Assembly: GCF_003863365.1 (NCBI RefSeq)
Contig: NZ_RQXT01000010.1
Span: forward strand, 62,001 to 126,000
Source: Mesorhizobium tamadayense
GTDB lineage: Bacteria; Pseudomonadota; Alphaproteobacteria; Rhizobiales; Rhizobiaceae
Reading direction: 5' to 3'
DNA length: 64,000 nt
Within the stretch, counting starts at the first letter, position 1, and every line of letters starts with the position of its first letter. Below, piece by piece: positions 44,745 to 53,697 of the stretch. The position numbers and the translations under genes were made by a program. The notes beneath the pieces are model-generated. The model saw only the letters and a program-made list of their open reading frames with translations, was not told where the DNA came from and searched no databases.

Positions 44745-46286
44745 ATGTTGCGAATTATTCGCGCGTTCTGGCACGATCAAAGGGGAATAGCGCTTATCCT
44801 CGTCAGCATCACGTTGCCGGCGATCATCGGTTTTTCTTTGCTGGCCATTGATGCGAGCCGAGTCAACAATCTCCATAACGATCTTCAGAAAGCGGCAGAC
44901 GCATTTGCGCTTGCTGGAGCAGCTGAACTGGACGGCACCAGTGGCTCGTGGGTGCGCGCCGAACGCGCCATGGCGACGCTGGTCAGCAACGAGAGCAATT
45001 TTTCGACAACCGGGACGAACGGCAGATTCACGCTGAGGTCCGGCGAACCTGGCGGCACACTCAACTGCAACAGCGCCGGGAACATTTCATGGTGCTTTCT
45101 AAAAGCGATTCCTGCGTCGGACAGCACCCAGATAACGGCGGCGAACCTTGCAACTTATCTCGCCAACTCCACTCGAGCCGTTGGTGAAGCGGAAACGCGC
45201 TTCATTCAGGTGACGGTGGCGCCCACCGGCTTTGCCGCGATATTCCCGGTCTCCTACATATCGGCCGGAGCGAACGGCAACTTCAGTGTCGGAGCGGTCG
45301 CCGTGGCAGGATTCACCTCTGGTGTCTGCAACTTTACGCCTGTCTTCATCTGTAATCCCTATGAGATGGATGCGAATGGCACGAACAATGCCGGCAACTA
45401 CACACTGCAGCAGGCTGTTTCCAACCCTGCAGTTCGCCGTCGCTTGATTGAACTGCGGAAGGTCGGAAATGGCGCAGCTGCCGGCCCAGGCAATTTCGGT
45501 TTCCTGGAGCCTCCCCCGGGTGTGGGAAACGGGGCGCAGGCTCTCGCGGAGACCATCGCCACGTCAAGGCCTATTGGCTGCTATGAATCGGGCAGTGTTT
45601 CAACGAAGACCGGGCAGAACGCCGGCCCGGTGCAAGACGCCTTCAATGTCCGGTTTGGGATTGGAGCCAACGGCCATTTTAATAGTGCGGAATACGGGCC
45701 GGCGGCGAATGTCCGAAAAGGGGCGTTGCAGACCAAAGGCAGTGCCAACCAATGTCCTGCCATGAACCAGCTTTCATTCACCGAGCCTGGGACAATGGGA
45801 CTGCCGCGCGATGCGACAACTCCTTACATGGGCGGCAGAATGGGCGATGGCGATTGGAACCTGTCGAGCTATTGGAGCACCAACTTCGGTTCCACCAGCC
45901 ATCCGTCTTCCTGGGATACGACCAAGCCGACCCGCTATGACGTTTACAAATACGAGATAGCACAAGGTCTGGTCGGGACGGCCTCAACCGGGGGCGAAGT
46001 CGGCACGCCGGCTAGCGCATGTCAGCCGCCGGTCACGTCCGTGGACCGCCGTCTTCTCTATGGCGCCATCCTGAATTGCAACGCACTCGAAGCGGCGGGC
46101 AACGACCTGTCCGGTCACAGCACCAATCTGCCGGTTGAGGCCTTCGGCAGCTTCTTTCTCACCGAACCGGTTGCATCAGCGTCAGATGATGCATCGGTTA
46201 TGGTTGAACTGGTCGACGTAACCGGTGGCGCCGGCCAGGGAACGCTCGACAATTTCTTGCGCGACGAAGCGCAACTTTACCGGTGA
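44745..46286 (+). CDS. TadG-like pilus assembly protein
   Basis: 513 residues: a short basic head, a conserved N-terminal hydrophobic helix (DQRGIALILVSITLPAIIGFSLLAIDASR) preceded by a prepilin-peptidase-like site, and a long periplasmic region with Cys pairs (SGVCNFTPVFICNPYEM). This is the TadG_N/Flp pilus-assembly type. No complete VWA metal site is evident. It is coupled to the next gene by a 4-bp overlap. Confidence 0.85.
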   Translation: MLRIIRAFWHDQRGIALILVSITLPAIIGFSLLAIDASRVNNLHNDLQKAADAFALAGAAELDGTSGSWVRAERAMATLVSNESNFSTTGTNGRFTLRSGEPGGTLNCNSAGNISWCFLKAIPASDSTQITAANLATYLANSTRAVGEAETRFIQVTVAPTGFAAIFPVSYISAGANGNFSVGAVAVAGFTSGVCNFTPVFICNPYEMDANGTNNAGNYTLQQAVSNPAVRRRLIELRKVGNGAAAGPGNFGFLEPPPGVGNGAQALAETIATSRPIGCYESGSVSTKTGQNAGPVQDAFNVRFGIGANGHFNSAEYGPAANVRKGALQTKGSANQCPAMNQLSFTEPGTMGLPRDATTPYMGGRMGDGDWNLSSYWSTNFGSTSHPSSWDTTKPTRYDVYKYEIAQGLVGTASTGGEVGTPASACQPPVTSVDRRLLYGAILNCNALEAAGNDLSGHSTNLPVEAFGSFFLTEPVASASDDASVMVELVDVTGGAGQGTLDNFLRDEAQLYR

Positions 46287-46828
46287 CGGCCATGGCGAAC
46301 CTGCTGTCCCGCACCCTCAGCCGTTTTCGTCGCGATGAGCGCGGCACTGCGCTCGTCGAGATGGCAATTATTGCCCCCTTCATGCTGTTTCTGTCGGCTG
46401 GCGTGTTCGAATTCGGCAATCTGATCCATGATAAGCTGCTGATGGAGGCTGGCCTTAGCGACGCGGCCCGATTCGGGGCACGTTGCAACAGCCAGCTTTA
46501 TACCGACGCGGGCCTTGCAGCGATAAATTGCTCCGACATCGCTACAAACATCGCAGTATATGGCAAGGCCGCTGTCAATGTATTGATTGATAAACCGCGT
46601 ATTGCTGGTTGGCAGAAGGCAAATGTGACGGTGACTATCGCCAACGGCGGCTCTTGCCACGATGCTGTTGTCGCCGGTGTCGTCCAATATCGTTCCACTA
46701 CCGCGCAGGTCTGTATCGTAAGGGCAGCGGGGACCTTTGCCTATAGCGGCGTCGGAATGCTCTCTATCATCGATATCGGCACGATCACTCTTAGCGGTTT
46801 CCATGAGGAGCGGTTGATCCGGTTCTGA
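46283..46828 (+). CDS. TadE-family pseudopilin
   Basis: 181 residues. The hydrophobic N-terminal segment FRRDERGTALVEMAIIAPFMLFLSAGVFEFGNL has the Gly/Thr-Ala-Leu-Val-Glu processing pattern shared with Flp (Glu at +5), so CpaA probably cleaves it. A Cys-containing C-terminal region follows. The GTG at 46283 overlaps the previous stop; the ATG at 46292 is the other choice. Confidence 0.88.
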   Translation: MTAMANLLSRTLSRFRRDERGTALVEMAIIAPFMLFLSAGVFEFGNLIHDKLLMEAGLSDAARFGARCNSQLYTDAGLAAINCSDIATNIAVYGKAAVNVLIDKPRIAGWQKANVTVTIANGGSCHDAVVAGVVQYRSTTAQVCIVRAAGTFAYSGVGMLSIIDIGTITLSGFHEERLIRF

Positions 46829-46830
46829 CC

Positions 46831-47457
46831 ATGTTCAGGCGCTTCGCAAGATCAGAGGACGGAGCAACGATGGTGGAAATGGCCATCGTCTCGACGCTAC
46901 TGTTTATGCTGGTGCTTGGCTTCGTCGATTTCGGGTTCGCCCTCTATCAATGGAATGCCGCGACTAAGGCTGTTCAGGTCGGCGCGCGGCTGGCCTCTAT
47001 TTCCACTCCAATTGCTCCGCAGATTGCGACGGCTGGCCCAACGGCTACACCAGGAGCGCCAGTGGCCGCAGGCTCCTTCGCCTATGTTTGCAACGGTGCC
47101 ACGTCGACTTGTACCTGCACAGGCGCGTATTGTGTCGCTGGTGTGTGGTCAGCAGCGAATTTCAACACAATCTACGCCGGCGACGATGGGATATGCGGGC
47201 CGGTGGCCGGCAGTCGTCCCGGTATGTGTGACTTCGACCCATTTCTGCTACCGGTCAATGTGGTCATCAGCTATACCGCCACCGGGCTTGGCTATCAGAC
47301 ACGAGCCGCCGGGCCGATACCTACGATCACCGTCAGTCTGCAGAACATGACCTACCAGTTCTTCTTCCTGGGCGGTCTGCTCGGGTTCGGCAATATGACC
47401 ATGCCTTCCATGCTGAGTACAGTAACGGGTGAAGATTTAAAGAGTACATCGCCATGA
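46831..47457 (+). CDS. TadE/TadF-family pseudopilin
   Basis: 208 residues, N-terminus RSEDGATMVEMAIVSTLLFMLVLGFVDFGFALYQW with the same pseudopilin processing pattern (Gly, then Ala-Thr-Met-Val-Glu). A central Thr/Pro/Ala-rich stretch and several Cys (YVCNGATSTCTCTGAYC) suggest an extracytoplasmic disulfide-bonded domain. It starts 2 bp after the previous TadE gene and overlaps cpaE by 4 bp. Confidence 0.88.
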   Translation: MFRRFARSEDGATMVEMAIVSTLLFMLVLGFVDFGFALYQWNAATKAVQVGARLASISTPIAPQIATAGPTATPGAPVAAGSFAYVCNGATSTCTCTGAYCVAGVWSAANFNTIYAGDDGICGPVAGSRPGMCDFDPFLLPVNVVISYTATGLGYQTRAAGPIPTITVSLQNMTYQFFFLGGLLGFGNMTMPSMLSTVTGEDLKSTSP

Positions 47458-48617
47458 ACGCCATCGACACCAGAGTGCTGCCCACGAAAAGAAAGCAGGT
47501 TGCCCTGTTTTCCTCCGATCCGAACTTCAGGCACGATGTGACCACCCGGCTCGATGCGCTGGCGATCTATGACGTCAGGGTTTCGGAGGCGGTCGAGTTC
47601 CTGAAGGGGCCGCCGGTCGATACGCGGCCCGGCATCATCATCCTCGACCTCGGCAATGGCGAGCTGCTCGGCCAGCCCGGCGTCGTCGAGGCGCGTTCCA
47701 AGTGGGCTTCCGTGCCGCTGATCGCGGTCTCGGGCGAGCTGACATCCGAGCAGACGCGCGTGCTGGTGCGCTTGAATGCGTCGGACTGGCTGCACAAGCC
47801 GCTCGACCCCAAGGAGCTGCTCAACGCCGTCACCTTCCACGACACCGGTAGCCAGGGCACGAAGAGCCGCATCATCACCTTCATTGCCGCCAGCGGCGGC
47901 GCCGGCGCGACCACGCTGGCGATCTCGGCGGCGGAGCATCTGGCCTCGAAGTCTTCCGAGCGGGCGGCCTCGACCTGCCTCGTCGATCTCGACTTCCAGA
48001 GCGCCAATTGCGGCGCCTATCTCAACCAGTTCAACCAGTTCGATCTTTCCGGCATCATCGGCCAGCCGGAGCGGCTCGATGTCGAGCTGATGGACGTCAT
48101 CAAGCTTTCGCGGCCTTCCGGCCTGACGCTCTATTCCTTCGAGCGGCCGCAACTGCCGTTCGAGCCGCACGGCGCCGATTTCGTCTTCCGGCTGCTCGAC
48201 CTCGTCGCCTACCGCTTCGACGACATCGTCATCGACCTGCCGAACATTGAGACGCCGTGGCACAATTCGGTGCTGCAGACGAGCGACGAGATCTTCATCG
48301 TCTTCGAGCTCAACGTCGCGTCGCTCAGGCAAGGCAAGCGGCTCTACAAGAAGATCCGCGAGCTGCGCGGGAACGCCGTCTCCATCACGCTGGTCGCCAA
48401 CAAGCACAAGCGCAAATGGTTCGGCAACCACTTCTCGCGCAGCGAGTTGGAGAAGATCTTCAAGGCGCCGCATATCAAGTCGCTGGCGCTCGACAATGCG
48501 CTGCTGGCCGACGCGCTGAATCGCGCCATCCTACCTTCCGAGGTGGACGGCCGGGCCCGCTTCAACAAGGACCTGAAGCGCATGCTCAAGGAGCGGCTGG
48601 ACAATGCCCAGCGCTAG
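47454..48617 (+). CDS. cpaE: CpaE/TadZ pilus localisation ATPase-like protein
   Basis: 387 residues: an N-terminal receiver-like domain (about 10-125, ALFSSDPNFRHDVTTRLDALAIYD) and a C-terminal ParA/MinD-type domain. The deviant Walker A region reads FIAASGGAGATTLAIS: the lysines of the usual KGGxGKT motif are replaced, as often in TadZ, so ATP hydrolysis may be lost. Walker A' (STCLVDLDFQSANCG) is kept. It places the pilus machinery at a cell pole. It overlaps the L,D-transpeptidase gene by 14 bp. Confidence 0.88.
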   Translation: MNAIDTRVLPTKRKQVALFSSDPNFRHDVTTRLDALAIYDVRVSEAVEFLKGPPVDTRPGIIILDLGNGELLGQPGVVEARSKWASVPLIAVSGELTSEQTRVLVRLNASDWLHKPLDPKELLNAVTFHDTGSQGTKSRIITFIAASGGAGATTLAISAAEHLASKSSERAASTCLVDLDFQSANCGAYLNQFNQFDLSGIIGQPERLDVELMDVIKLSRPSGLTLYSFERPQLPFEPHGADFVFRLLDLVAYRFDDIVIDLPNIETPWHNSVLQTSDEIFIVFELNVASLRQGKRLYKKIRELRGNAVSITLVANKHKRKWFGNHFSRSELEKIFKAPHIKSLALDNALLADALNRAILPSEVDGRARFNKDLKRMLKERLDNAQR

Positions 48618-49179
48618 GCGCCTGACTGCTGCGCGCTTTGCCGGCGCCTGCCTGGCTGGCATCGTGCTGGCGTTGGCCTGCGGTTCCGCCGAAGCCGGGT
48701 CGGGGCTGCCGCCGCTTCCCCCCATGGGCCCCAGCCTGCGCAAGGTGGTCGCCTTCCAGACCGGCGAGCAGCCCGGAACGATCATCATCCGCAAAAACGA
48801 GAAGGCGCTCTATCTGGTCACCAACAAGGGCCAGGCGCTGCGCTACCAGATCAGCGTCGGCCGCGACGGCTTCGGCTGGACCGGCACGGTCAGGATAGCG
48901 GCCAAGACCGAATGGCCGGAATGGCGCCCGCCCAGCGAGATGCGCGTGCGCCAGCCTGAACTGCCGGCGATGGTGCCCGCCGGCCCCTATAATCCGCTCG
49001 GCGCCAGGGCGCTCTATCTGTCGCGCGACGGCCGCGACACGCTCTATCGCATCCATGGCACCAACGATCCCAAGGGTGTCGGCTTCGACGGCACGTCCGG
49101 ATGCTTCAGACTGACGAACACAGATGTGATCGATCTTTTCAAACGCGTCGCGGTGGGCGCAAAGGTGGTGGTCGAATGA
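48604..49179 (+). CDS. L,D-transpeptidase (YkuD domain)
   Basis: 191 residues: a signal peptide (FAGACLAGIVLALACGSAEA), then a YkuD domain (about 55-190) with the catalytic signature His151 in RIHGTND and Cys167 in GTSGCFRLT. It makes 3-3 cross-links in peptidoglycan or anchors proteins to it. Its start lies inside the cpaE 3' end, so it is read with the pilus arm; local wall remodelling for pilus insertion is a reasonable inference. Confidence 0.9.
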   Translation: MPSARRLTAARFAGACLAGIVLALACGSAEAGSGLPPLPPMGPSLRKVVAFQTGEQPGTIIIRKNEKALYLVTNKGQALRYQISVGRDGFGWTGTVRIAAKTEWPEWRPPSEMRVRQPELPAMVPAGPYNPLGARALYLSRDGRDTLYRIHGTNDPKGVGFDGTSGCFRLTNTDVIDLFKRVAVGAKVVVE

Positions 49180-49709
49180 CGATGATCAGCGAGCCGGACG
49201 TTCCGGCAATCGAGCTTGGCGAACAGGAAAAGGCGCCGGGCAAGCCGAGCCGGGCGAGAACGATCGCCTTCGTCGCCGTCGGCGCGGTGCTCGTCACCGT
49301 CGTCAACGTCACCGCCGCCGTCTATCTCTATCGCGGCGTCAACGACCTGCGGGCATTGGAGGCGCGGCTCTCCCAGCTCGGCCAGTTCGAGCAGCGGATC
49401 GGCGCCCGCATCGATACCGTCAACAACGGCTTCCAGAGCCGGTTCGAGACGCTGGACCGGCAGCTGCAGGCAAGCTTCGGCCATATCAACGGCAATATTG
49501 CCCGGCTGGAGCAGGGCCAGCCCGTCGCCGCCGACGTCGAGACGCCTCGCGCGCCCGAGCCCGATTTCGCCGGCACGACCGTGGCGGAGGCGGACTCGGC
49601 CGGCGCCTCGCCGGCGTTCAAGGGGAAGGCCGCGCCGCCTGGACCCAATCCGTCCTATCAGCGCATCCAGCAGGCCGACGGCAAGGTGTATTACAAGAAG
49701 ATCAACTGA
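49176..49709 (+). CDS. Single-pass membrane protein with coiled coil
   Basis: 177 residues from ATG 49176, which overlaps the previous stop by 4 bp. A transmembrane helix (IAFVAVGAVLVTVVNVTAAVYLY, about 30-52) is followed by a coiled coil (about 55-110, DLRALEARLSQLGQFEQRIGARID) and a Pro/Ala-rich tail ending YQRIQQADGKVYYKKIN. Function unknown. Its coupling to the Tad-arm genes suggests an envelope role. An upstream codon at 49101 lies in the previous gene and is not needed. Confidence 0.7.
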   Translation: MTMISEPDVPAIELGEQEKAPGKPSRARTIAFVAVGAVLVTVVNVTAAVYLYRGVNDLRALEARLSQLGQFEQRIGARIDTVNNGFQSRFETLDRQLQASFGHINGNIARLEQGQPVAADVETPRAPEPDFAGTTVAEADSAGASPAFKGKAAPPGPNPSYQRIQQADGKVYYKKIN

Positions 49710-49758
49710 CGCCGCACAGGGCGACGGCGGACGGAAATTCCTTCAGGAAGCCGAAAGC

Positions 49759-50295
49759 CTAAAGATCGCGCTGCAGCGCCAGGATGCGGACGGCGCGAGC
49801 TTGCGCGCGCAGCTTTGCGTCGCGCAGGAAAGCCACGTGGCAGTAGGCGCAGGCCGCCAGGCCGAGGCACAGCACCAGGCAGTTCTTCCAGCTGAAGTCG
49901 ATCATCAGCGAGAACTGCAGGCCGCGCGGCGCGGTGAACGAGGCGATCGTGCTTGCCGTTTCCGAATGGCTGCCTGCCGCGATCATCAGCCCGGCGAACA
50001 GCAGGGCGGCGTGATTGGCGAGGAAGAAGCCGGCGGATCTCTTCGCCTGGCAGGCCATCCAGCAGGCGGCCGCCGCGACGAGGATGACGGCGGCGTTCAG
50101 CACCATCGAGCCGCTGAGATAGAAGTCCACCTGCTGCCAGAACATCGTCGAGAAGGGGCGCAGCTCCAGCCAGACGCGCCACATGGCGGGGCTTGCCGGA
50201 TAGAATCCGAGCAGGAACGTCGCTATTCGCTCCGCCGCCAGCAGGAACAGCATGAGAGCCGGGAAGGCAAAGAGCAGTGTCGGCTTGCGCGTCAT
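49759..50295 (-). CDS. Integral membrane protein of unknown function
   Basis: 178 residues with about four transmembrane helices (LLFAFPALMLFLLAAERIATFLL; GSMVLNAAVILVAAAACWMAC; LANHAALLFAGLMIAAG; NCLVLCLGLAACAYCHVAFL) and a basic C-terminal tail. No catalytic motif is seen. It is convergent with the coiled-coil protein gene. Confidence 0.65.
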   Translation of the reverse strand: MTRKPTLLFAFPALMLFLLAAERIATFLLGFYPASPAMWRVWLELRPFSTMFWQQVDFYLSGSMVLNAAVILVAAAACWMACQAKRSAGFFLANHAALLFAGLMIAAGSHSETASTIASFTAPRGLQFSLMIDFSWKNCLVLCLGLAACAYCHVAFLRDAKLRAQARAVRILALQRDL

Positions 50296-50423
50296 GTCAT
50301 CCCCTCGACATCCGATGCTTGACTGTAGGCCGCATTGGTTGCGCGAGACTTAACGCAACGCCTTGCTTTTCAAGCAATGTCGCCAGCGCCTAATGTATGA
50401 TCCGGTAAACGACGAGGCGCGCT

Positions 50424-51128
50424 TTGGGCGAGGTGAGATCGACCGGCCGGCTTGCCATGGCGCTGGGCAGCCTCGGGCTGGTCGCCGGCGCGCTGCTGAT
50501 TGCCGCGTCCAGTCGCTGGCTGCCGGGAGAGCTCCCCTCCTATCCGCCGGCCCAGAACGCGGCGGAAGCACGGCCCGCCGCTAGCCTCGCCATTCATGAC
50601 GCGCGGCCAGGCCAGCCGGCGCGCCGGATCGCCGAGGACCTAATCGCGCCGCCGCCGCTCGACGTGGCGGGGGTCGAGCGCATCGAGCCCCGCCCTCCGC
50701 TCGGCGAGCTTGGGCTGGCATCGCCGCCGCAGACGCCGATGCCGCAGGACTGGCGCGAGACGCTGCTTTATCGCCCGGTCGCCACCTCGTCGGCGATCTT
50801 CGAAGCCATGGGGCGCCGGGTCGTCATCAGCGGGACCATCGACGTCGATCCCGACAGAACCTGCGCGTTCGGCGATGCCGTCTGGCCCTGCGGGCAGCGT
50901 GCCCGCGCCGCCTTCAACGCCTGGCTGCGCGGCCGGGCGCTCAAATGCGTGCTGCCGCCCGATGTCGACCGTTTCGGCGTCGCCGCGCCCTGCATGCTCG
51001 GCAAGCAGGATGTCGGCGCCTGGCTTGTTGGCAACGGCTGGGCAATGGCATCGCCCTCGGGCATCTACGGCAAGGCCGAGGCTGCCGCCAGGGGCGCCGA
51101 AATGGGCATCTTCGGCCCACCGCAATAG
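50424..51128 (+). CDS. SNase-like (thermonuclease-fold) protein, membrane-anchored
   Basis: 234 residues from TTG 50424 (ATG 50457 also possible). An N-terminal signal-anchor (MALGSLGLVAGALLIAASSRW) and a Pro-rich linker precede a thermonuclease-like domain (about 125-232: VVISGTIDVDPDRTC, CGQRARAAFNAWLRGRALKC, and KAEAAARGAEMGIF at the end). The order matches the SNase fold, but several catalytic Arg/Glu positions of true nucleases are not obvious, and four Cys suggest disulfides. Likely a periplasmic protein; nuclease activity is doubtful. Confidence 0.65.
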   Translation: MGEVRSTGRLAMALGSLGLVAGALLIAASSRWLPGELPSYPPAQNAAEARPAASLAIHDARPGQPARRIAEDLIAPPPLDVAGVERIEPRPPLGELGLASPPQTPMPQDWRETLLYRPVATSSAIFEAMGRRVVISGTIDVDPDRTCAFGDAVWPCGQRARAAFNAWLRGRALKCVLPPDVDRFGVAAPCMLGKQDVGAWLVGNGWAMASPSGIYGKAEAAARGAEMGIFGPPQ

Positions 51129-51195
51129 AGCATTCCAGGGAGAAGCGCGTAACGGCTTTCCGTTCGGCATTGCGTAAAAACGGAATGGTTTAAAA
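51126..51195. repeat. Alphaproteobacterial interspersed repeat (AGAGCATTCC...GCGTAAAAAC type)
   Basis: The stretch AGAGCATTCCAGGGAGAAGC followed by GGCTTTCCGTTCGGCATTGC and GTAAAAACGG is a slightly diverged copy of a dispersed rhizobial intergenic element I recognise (consensus near AGAGCATTTCCAGGAAAAGTG ... TTTTCCGTCCGGAATTGCGTAAAAAC). It starts at the stop codon of the SNase-like gene. Confidence 0.7.
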
Positions 51196-51388
51196 AGCTC
51201 AGCGATACTACCAAATGCCGACCTGTTTCAGCGACCGAATCAGATCATTGAAGCGAGTAGCAGGCCGCAGCATTTCCGGCGCTGCCCACGGAGAAAGATG
51301 CCGACTTCCATCAAATTGTAAGCTTCCCTGAAACCGAAATCGTAACCGAAGTCCTTTATGCCAATGCGTCCAGATAGGAGATTGGCCA

Positions 51389-52135
51389 GTGAGCATGGAA
51401 ACACAGACCGCACCGACAGAGGCATGGAAGCATGTCGTCTGGCTGTCCCTGCTGGGCACCGCCTGCTGCCTGGCCCTGTCGCTCGGCCTGAACTATCTGC
51501 TCCTGTTCATCGACGGGCTGACACCGTACGGCCGTAGCGTCATCACAGCGACGCTTCTGCCCATCATCATCGGCCTGCCGCTTTTTGCCCTGCTCGGCTG
51601 GAGACAGGTCGAGATCCGCCGCTACCGGCAGGAACTCACCAGGTCCGGCACCTACGACCAGCTGACCGGCTGCCTCAACGGGGCGGTGTTCACCTCAATG
51701 GTCGACAGGCGGGCGGCGAGGCCGTCTGGCCCGCGTTCGGGCGCCTTTCTCGTCATCCACCCGGAACATCTTTCAGCAATCAACCTGCGCTTCGGTCTCG
51801 AATGGGGCGACGAAGCCTTGCGGCTCATCGCCTCGGCCATCCGGTCCTCGGTGCGCAAGGAGGATCTAATCGGCCGCATCGGAACCGCGCTGTTCGGCGT
51901 CTTCCTTCCCGGCGCGAGCGAACAGGACGCCAAGGAGGTCGGTAAGCGCATCCGCCAGGCGGTTGGGCAAATCTATTTCGCGCCGAAAGGCGATAAGGAC
52001 GTGCTTGCCATCCGCGTCGGCGGCGTCGTCTTCGAGCACGAGCTGGCTTTCGAAGACATGTTCCGCTCGGCCGAGGAAGGGCTGTCCGAGTTGCAGGACG
52101 ATACCGGCTTTCAGTTGTCCCATTTCAATAATTGA
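51389..52135 (+). CDS. Membrane protein with degenerate GGDEF domain
   Basis: 248 residues: two transmembrane helices (VVWLSLLGTACCLALSLGLNYLLLF; VITATLLPIIIGLPLFALLGW), then a GGDEF-fold domain (about 85-248, YDQLTGCLNGAVFTSMVD, IRSSVRKEDLIGRIGTALFGVFLPG). The signature loop RxGGDEF is replaced by RIGTALF (163-169), so diguanylate cyclase activity should be absent. It may bind nucleotide or partner proteins. GTG 51389 and ATG 51395 are both possible starts. Confidence 0.8.
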   Translation: MSMETQTAPTEAWKHVVWLSLLGTACCLALSLGLNYLLLFIDGLTPYGRSVITATLLPIIIGLPLFALLGWRQVEIRRYRQELTRSGTYDQLTGCLNGAVFTSMVDRRAARPSGPRSGAFLVIHPEHLSAINLRFGLEWGDEALRLIASAIRSSVRKEDLIGRIGTALFGVFLPGASEQDAKEVGKRIRQAVGQIYFAPKGDKDVLAIRVGGVVFEHELAFEDMFRSAEEGLSELQDDTGFQLSHFNN

Positions 52136-52221
52136 GCGGGCGCCAGCAGGACCCAACAACCTGCTTGAGCGATAATTCCGGCCGGAGTACCTACCGCAAA
52201 GGCGGCCCCGGTCTTTATGCC

Positions 52222-53697
52222 TCAGATGCCGCCCATGCAGAGATACTTCATCTCAAGGTAATCCTCGAGACCATGGCGGGAACCCTCCCGCCCGATGCCG
52301 GACTGCTTGACCCCGCCGAACGGCGCGGCTTCCGACGACATGCGTCCGGTATTGATGCCGACCATGCCGTATTCCAGGGCCTCGGCCACGCGCCAGACAC
52401 GCTTCAGGTTGGAGGCATAGAAATAGGCGGCGAGGCCATAGATCGTGTCGTTGGCCTCACGCACGACCTGATCGGCATCCTCGAAGCGGATGACCGGAGC
52501 CAATGGCCCAAATGTCTCCTCCTGCGCCACCGTCATCGCGCTGGAGATGTCGGTAAGGACCGTCGGCTGGAAAAACGTGCCGTCCGCCCCAATCCGGCCT
52601 CCGCCGCACCGGATCGCGCCGCCTTTCCCCACGGCATCGGCGATGTGGGATTCGATCTTGGCGAGCGCATGCGTGTCGATCAGCGGGCCGATGGCGACGC
52701 CCGGATCGAAACCGTCACCGACCTGAAGCTCGCGAACCCGCTCGACGAACTTGTCGACGAACTCGTCATGGACGCCCGATTGCACGTAAAGGCGGTTCGC
52801 CGAAACGCAGGTCTGGCCGGCATTGCGGAACTTCGCCTGGATCGCCCCGTCTACGGCGGCATCGATGTCGGCATCGTCGAAGACGATGAAAGGCGCATTG
52901 CCGCCCAGCTCAAGGCTGACCTTCTTGATCTGGTCCGAACACTGGCGCATGAGCACGCGTCCGACCTCGGTCGAACCGGTAAAGCTGATCTTGCGCACTT
53001 TGGGATTGTGGCAGAGTTCGCGCCCCACCGCCGCGCCCTCCGAGGCATAGATGAGGTTCACGACACCGTCGGGAAAGCCGGCCTCGGCGGCGAGCGCGAA
53101 CATGGCGCCTGCGACAAGCGGCGTCTGCTCGGCCGGCTTCAGCACGATGGCACAGCCCGCCGCCAGCGCCGGCGAGATCTTGCGCGCCACCATCGAGGCG
53201 GGGAAATTCCACGGCGTGATCGTGCCGACAACGCCGATCGGCTGCTTGATCACCAGCATGCGGCGGTCCGTCGACGGCGCCGAGATCGTCTCGCCGTAAA
53301 TCCGATTGGCCTCCTCGGCGTACCATTGCAGATATGCCGCCGCATGAGAGACTTCCGATTTGGCTTCTGTGAGCGGCTTGCCCATCTCCGCGGTGAGGAT
53401 CGCGGCGAGGTCATCAGCGTGGGTGACGATCAACTGATGCCAACGCCACAAGATTTCACTGCGCTCCCGGGCGGTCAGCCCTGCCCATTCGGCCTGCGCG
53501 ACATAGGCCTTGTCGATCGCCGCGCGCGTCTCCTCGCCCCCCATGTCGGGAAGTTCTGCCAGCAACTCGCCGGTAGATGGATTGAAGACCTCAAACGTGC
53601 GCCCGCCAAGCGGCGTGCCAAGCGCCGGCACACGGTCGATCGCGCCAAACAGGTCGGGGGATTTCAAGTGGCGGATCAACGGCATGCACATGGACAA
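52222..53697 (-). CDS. gabD: Succinate-semialdehyde dehydrogenase (NADP+)
   Basis: 491 residues of the aldehyde dehydrogenase superfamily with the catalytic pair Glu263 (in LELGGNAP) and Cys297 (in NAGQTCVSANR), and the GTITPWNFPASM cofactor segment. It oxidises succinate semialdehyde to succinate in GABA and polyamine degradation, which fits the putrescine genes at the left edge although they are far apart. The TTG at 53697 is 7 bp after AAGGAG; ATGs at 53691 and 53685 are alternatives. Glutarate semialdehyde could also be the substrate. Confidence 0.88.
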   Translation of the reverse strand: MSMCMPLIRHLKSPDLFGAIDRVPALGTPLGGRTFEVFNPSTGELLAELPDMGGEETRAAIDKAYVAQAEWAGLTARERSEILWRWHQLIVTHADDLAAILTAEMGKPLTEAKSEVSHAAAYLQWYAEEANRIYGETISAPSTDRRMLVIKQPIGVVGTITPWNFPASMVARKISPALAAGCAIVLKPAEQTPLVAGAMFALAAEAGFPDGVVNLIYASEGAAVGRELCHNPKVRKISFTGSTEVGRVLMRQCSDQIKKVSLELGGNAPFIVFDDADIDAAVDGAIQAKFRNAGQTCVSANRLYVQSGVHDEFVDKFVERVRELQVGDGFDPGVAIGPLIDTHALAKIESHIADAVGKGGAIRCGGGRIGADGTFFQPTVLTDISSAMTVAQEETFGPLAPVIRFEDADQVVREANDTIYGLAAYFYASNLKRVWRVAEALEYGMVGINTGRMSSEAAPFGGVKQSGIGREGSRHGLEDYLEMKYLCMGGI

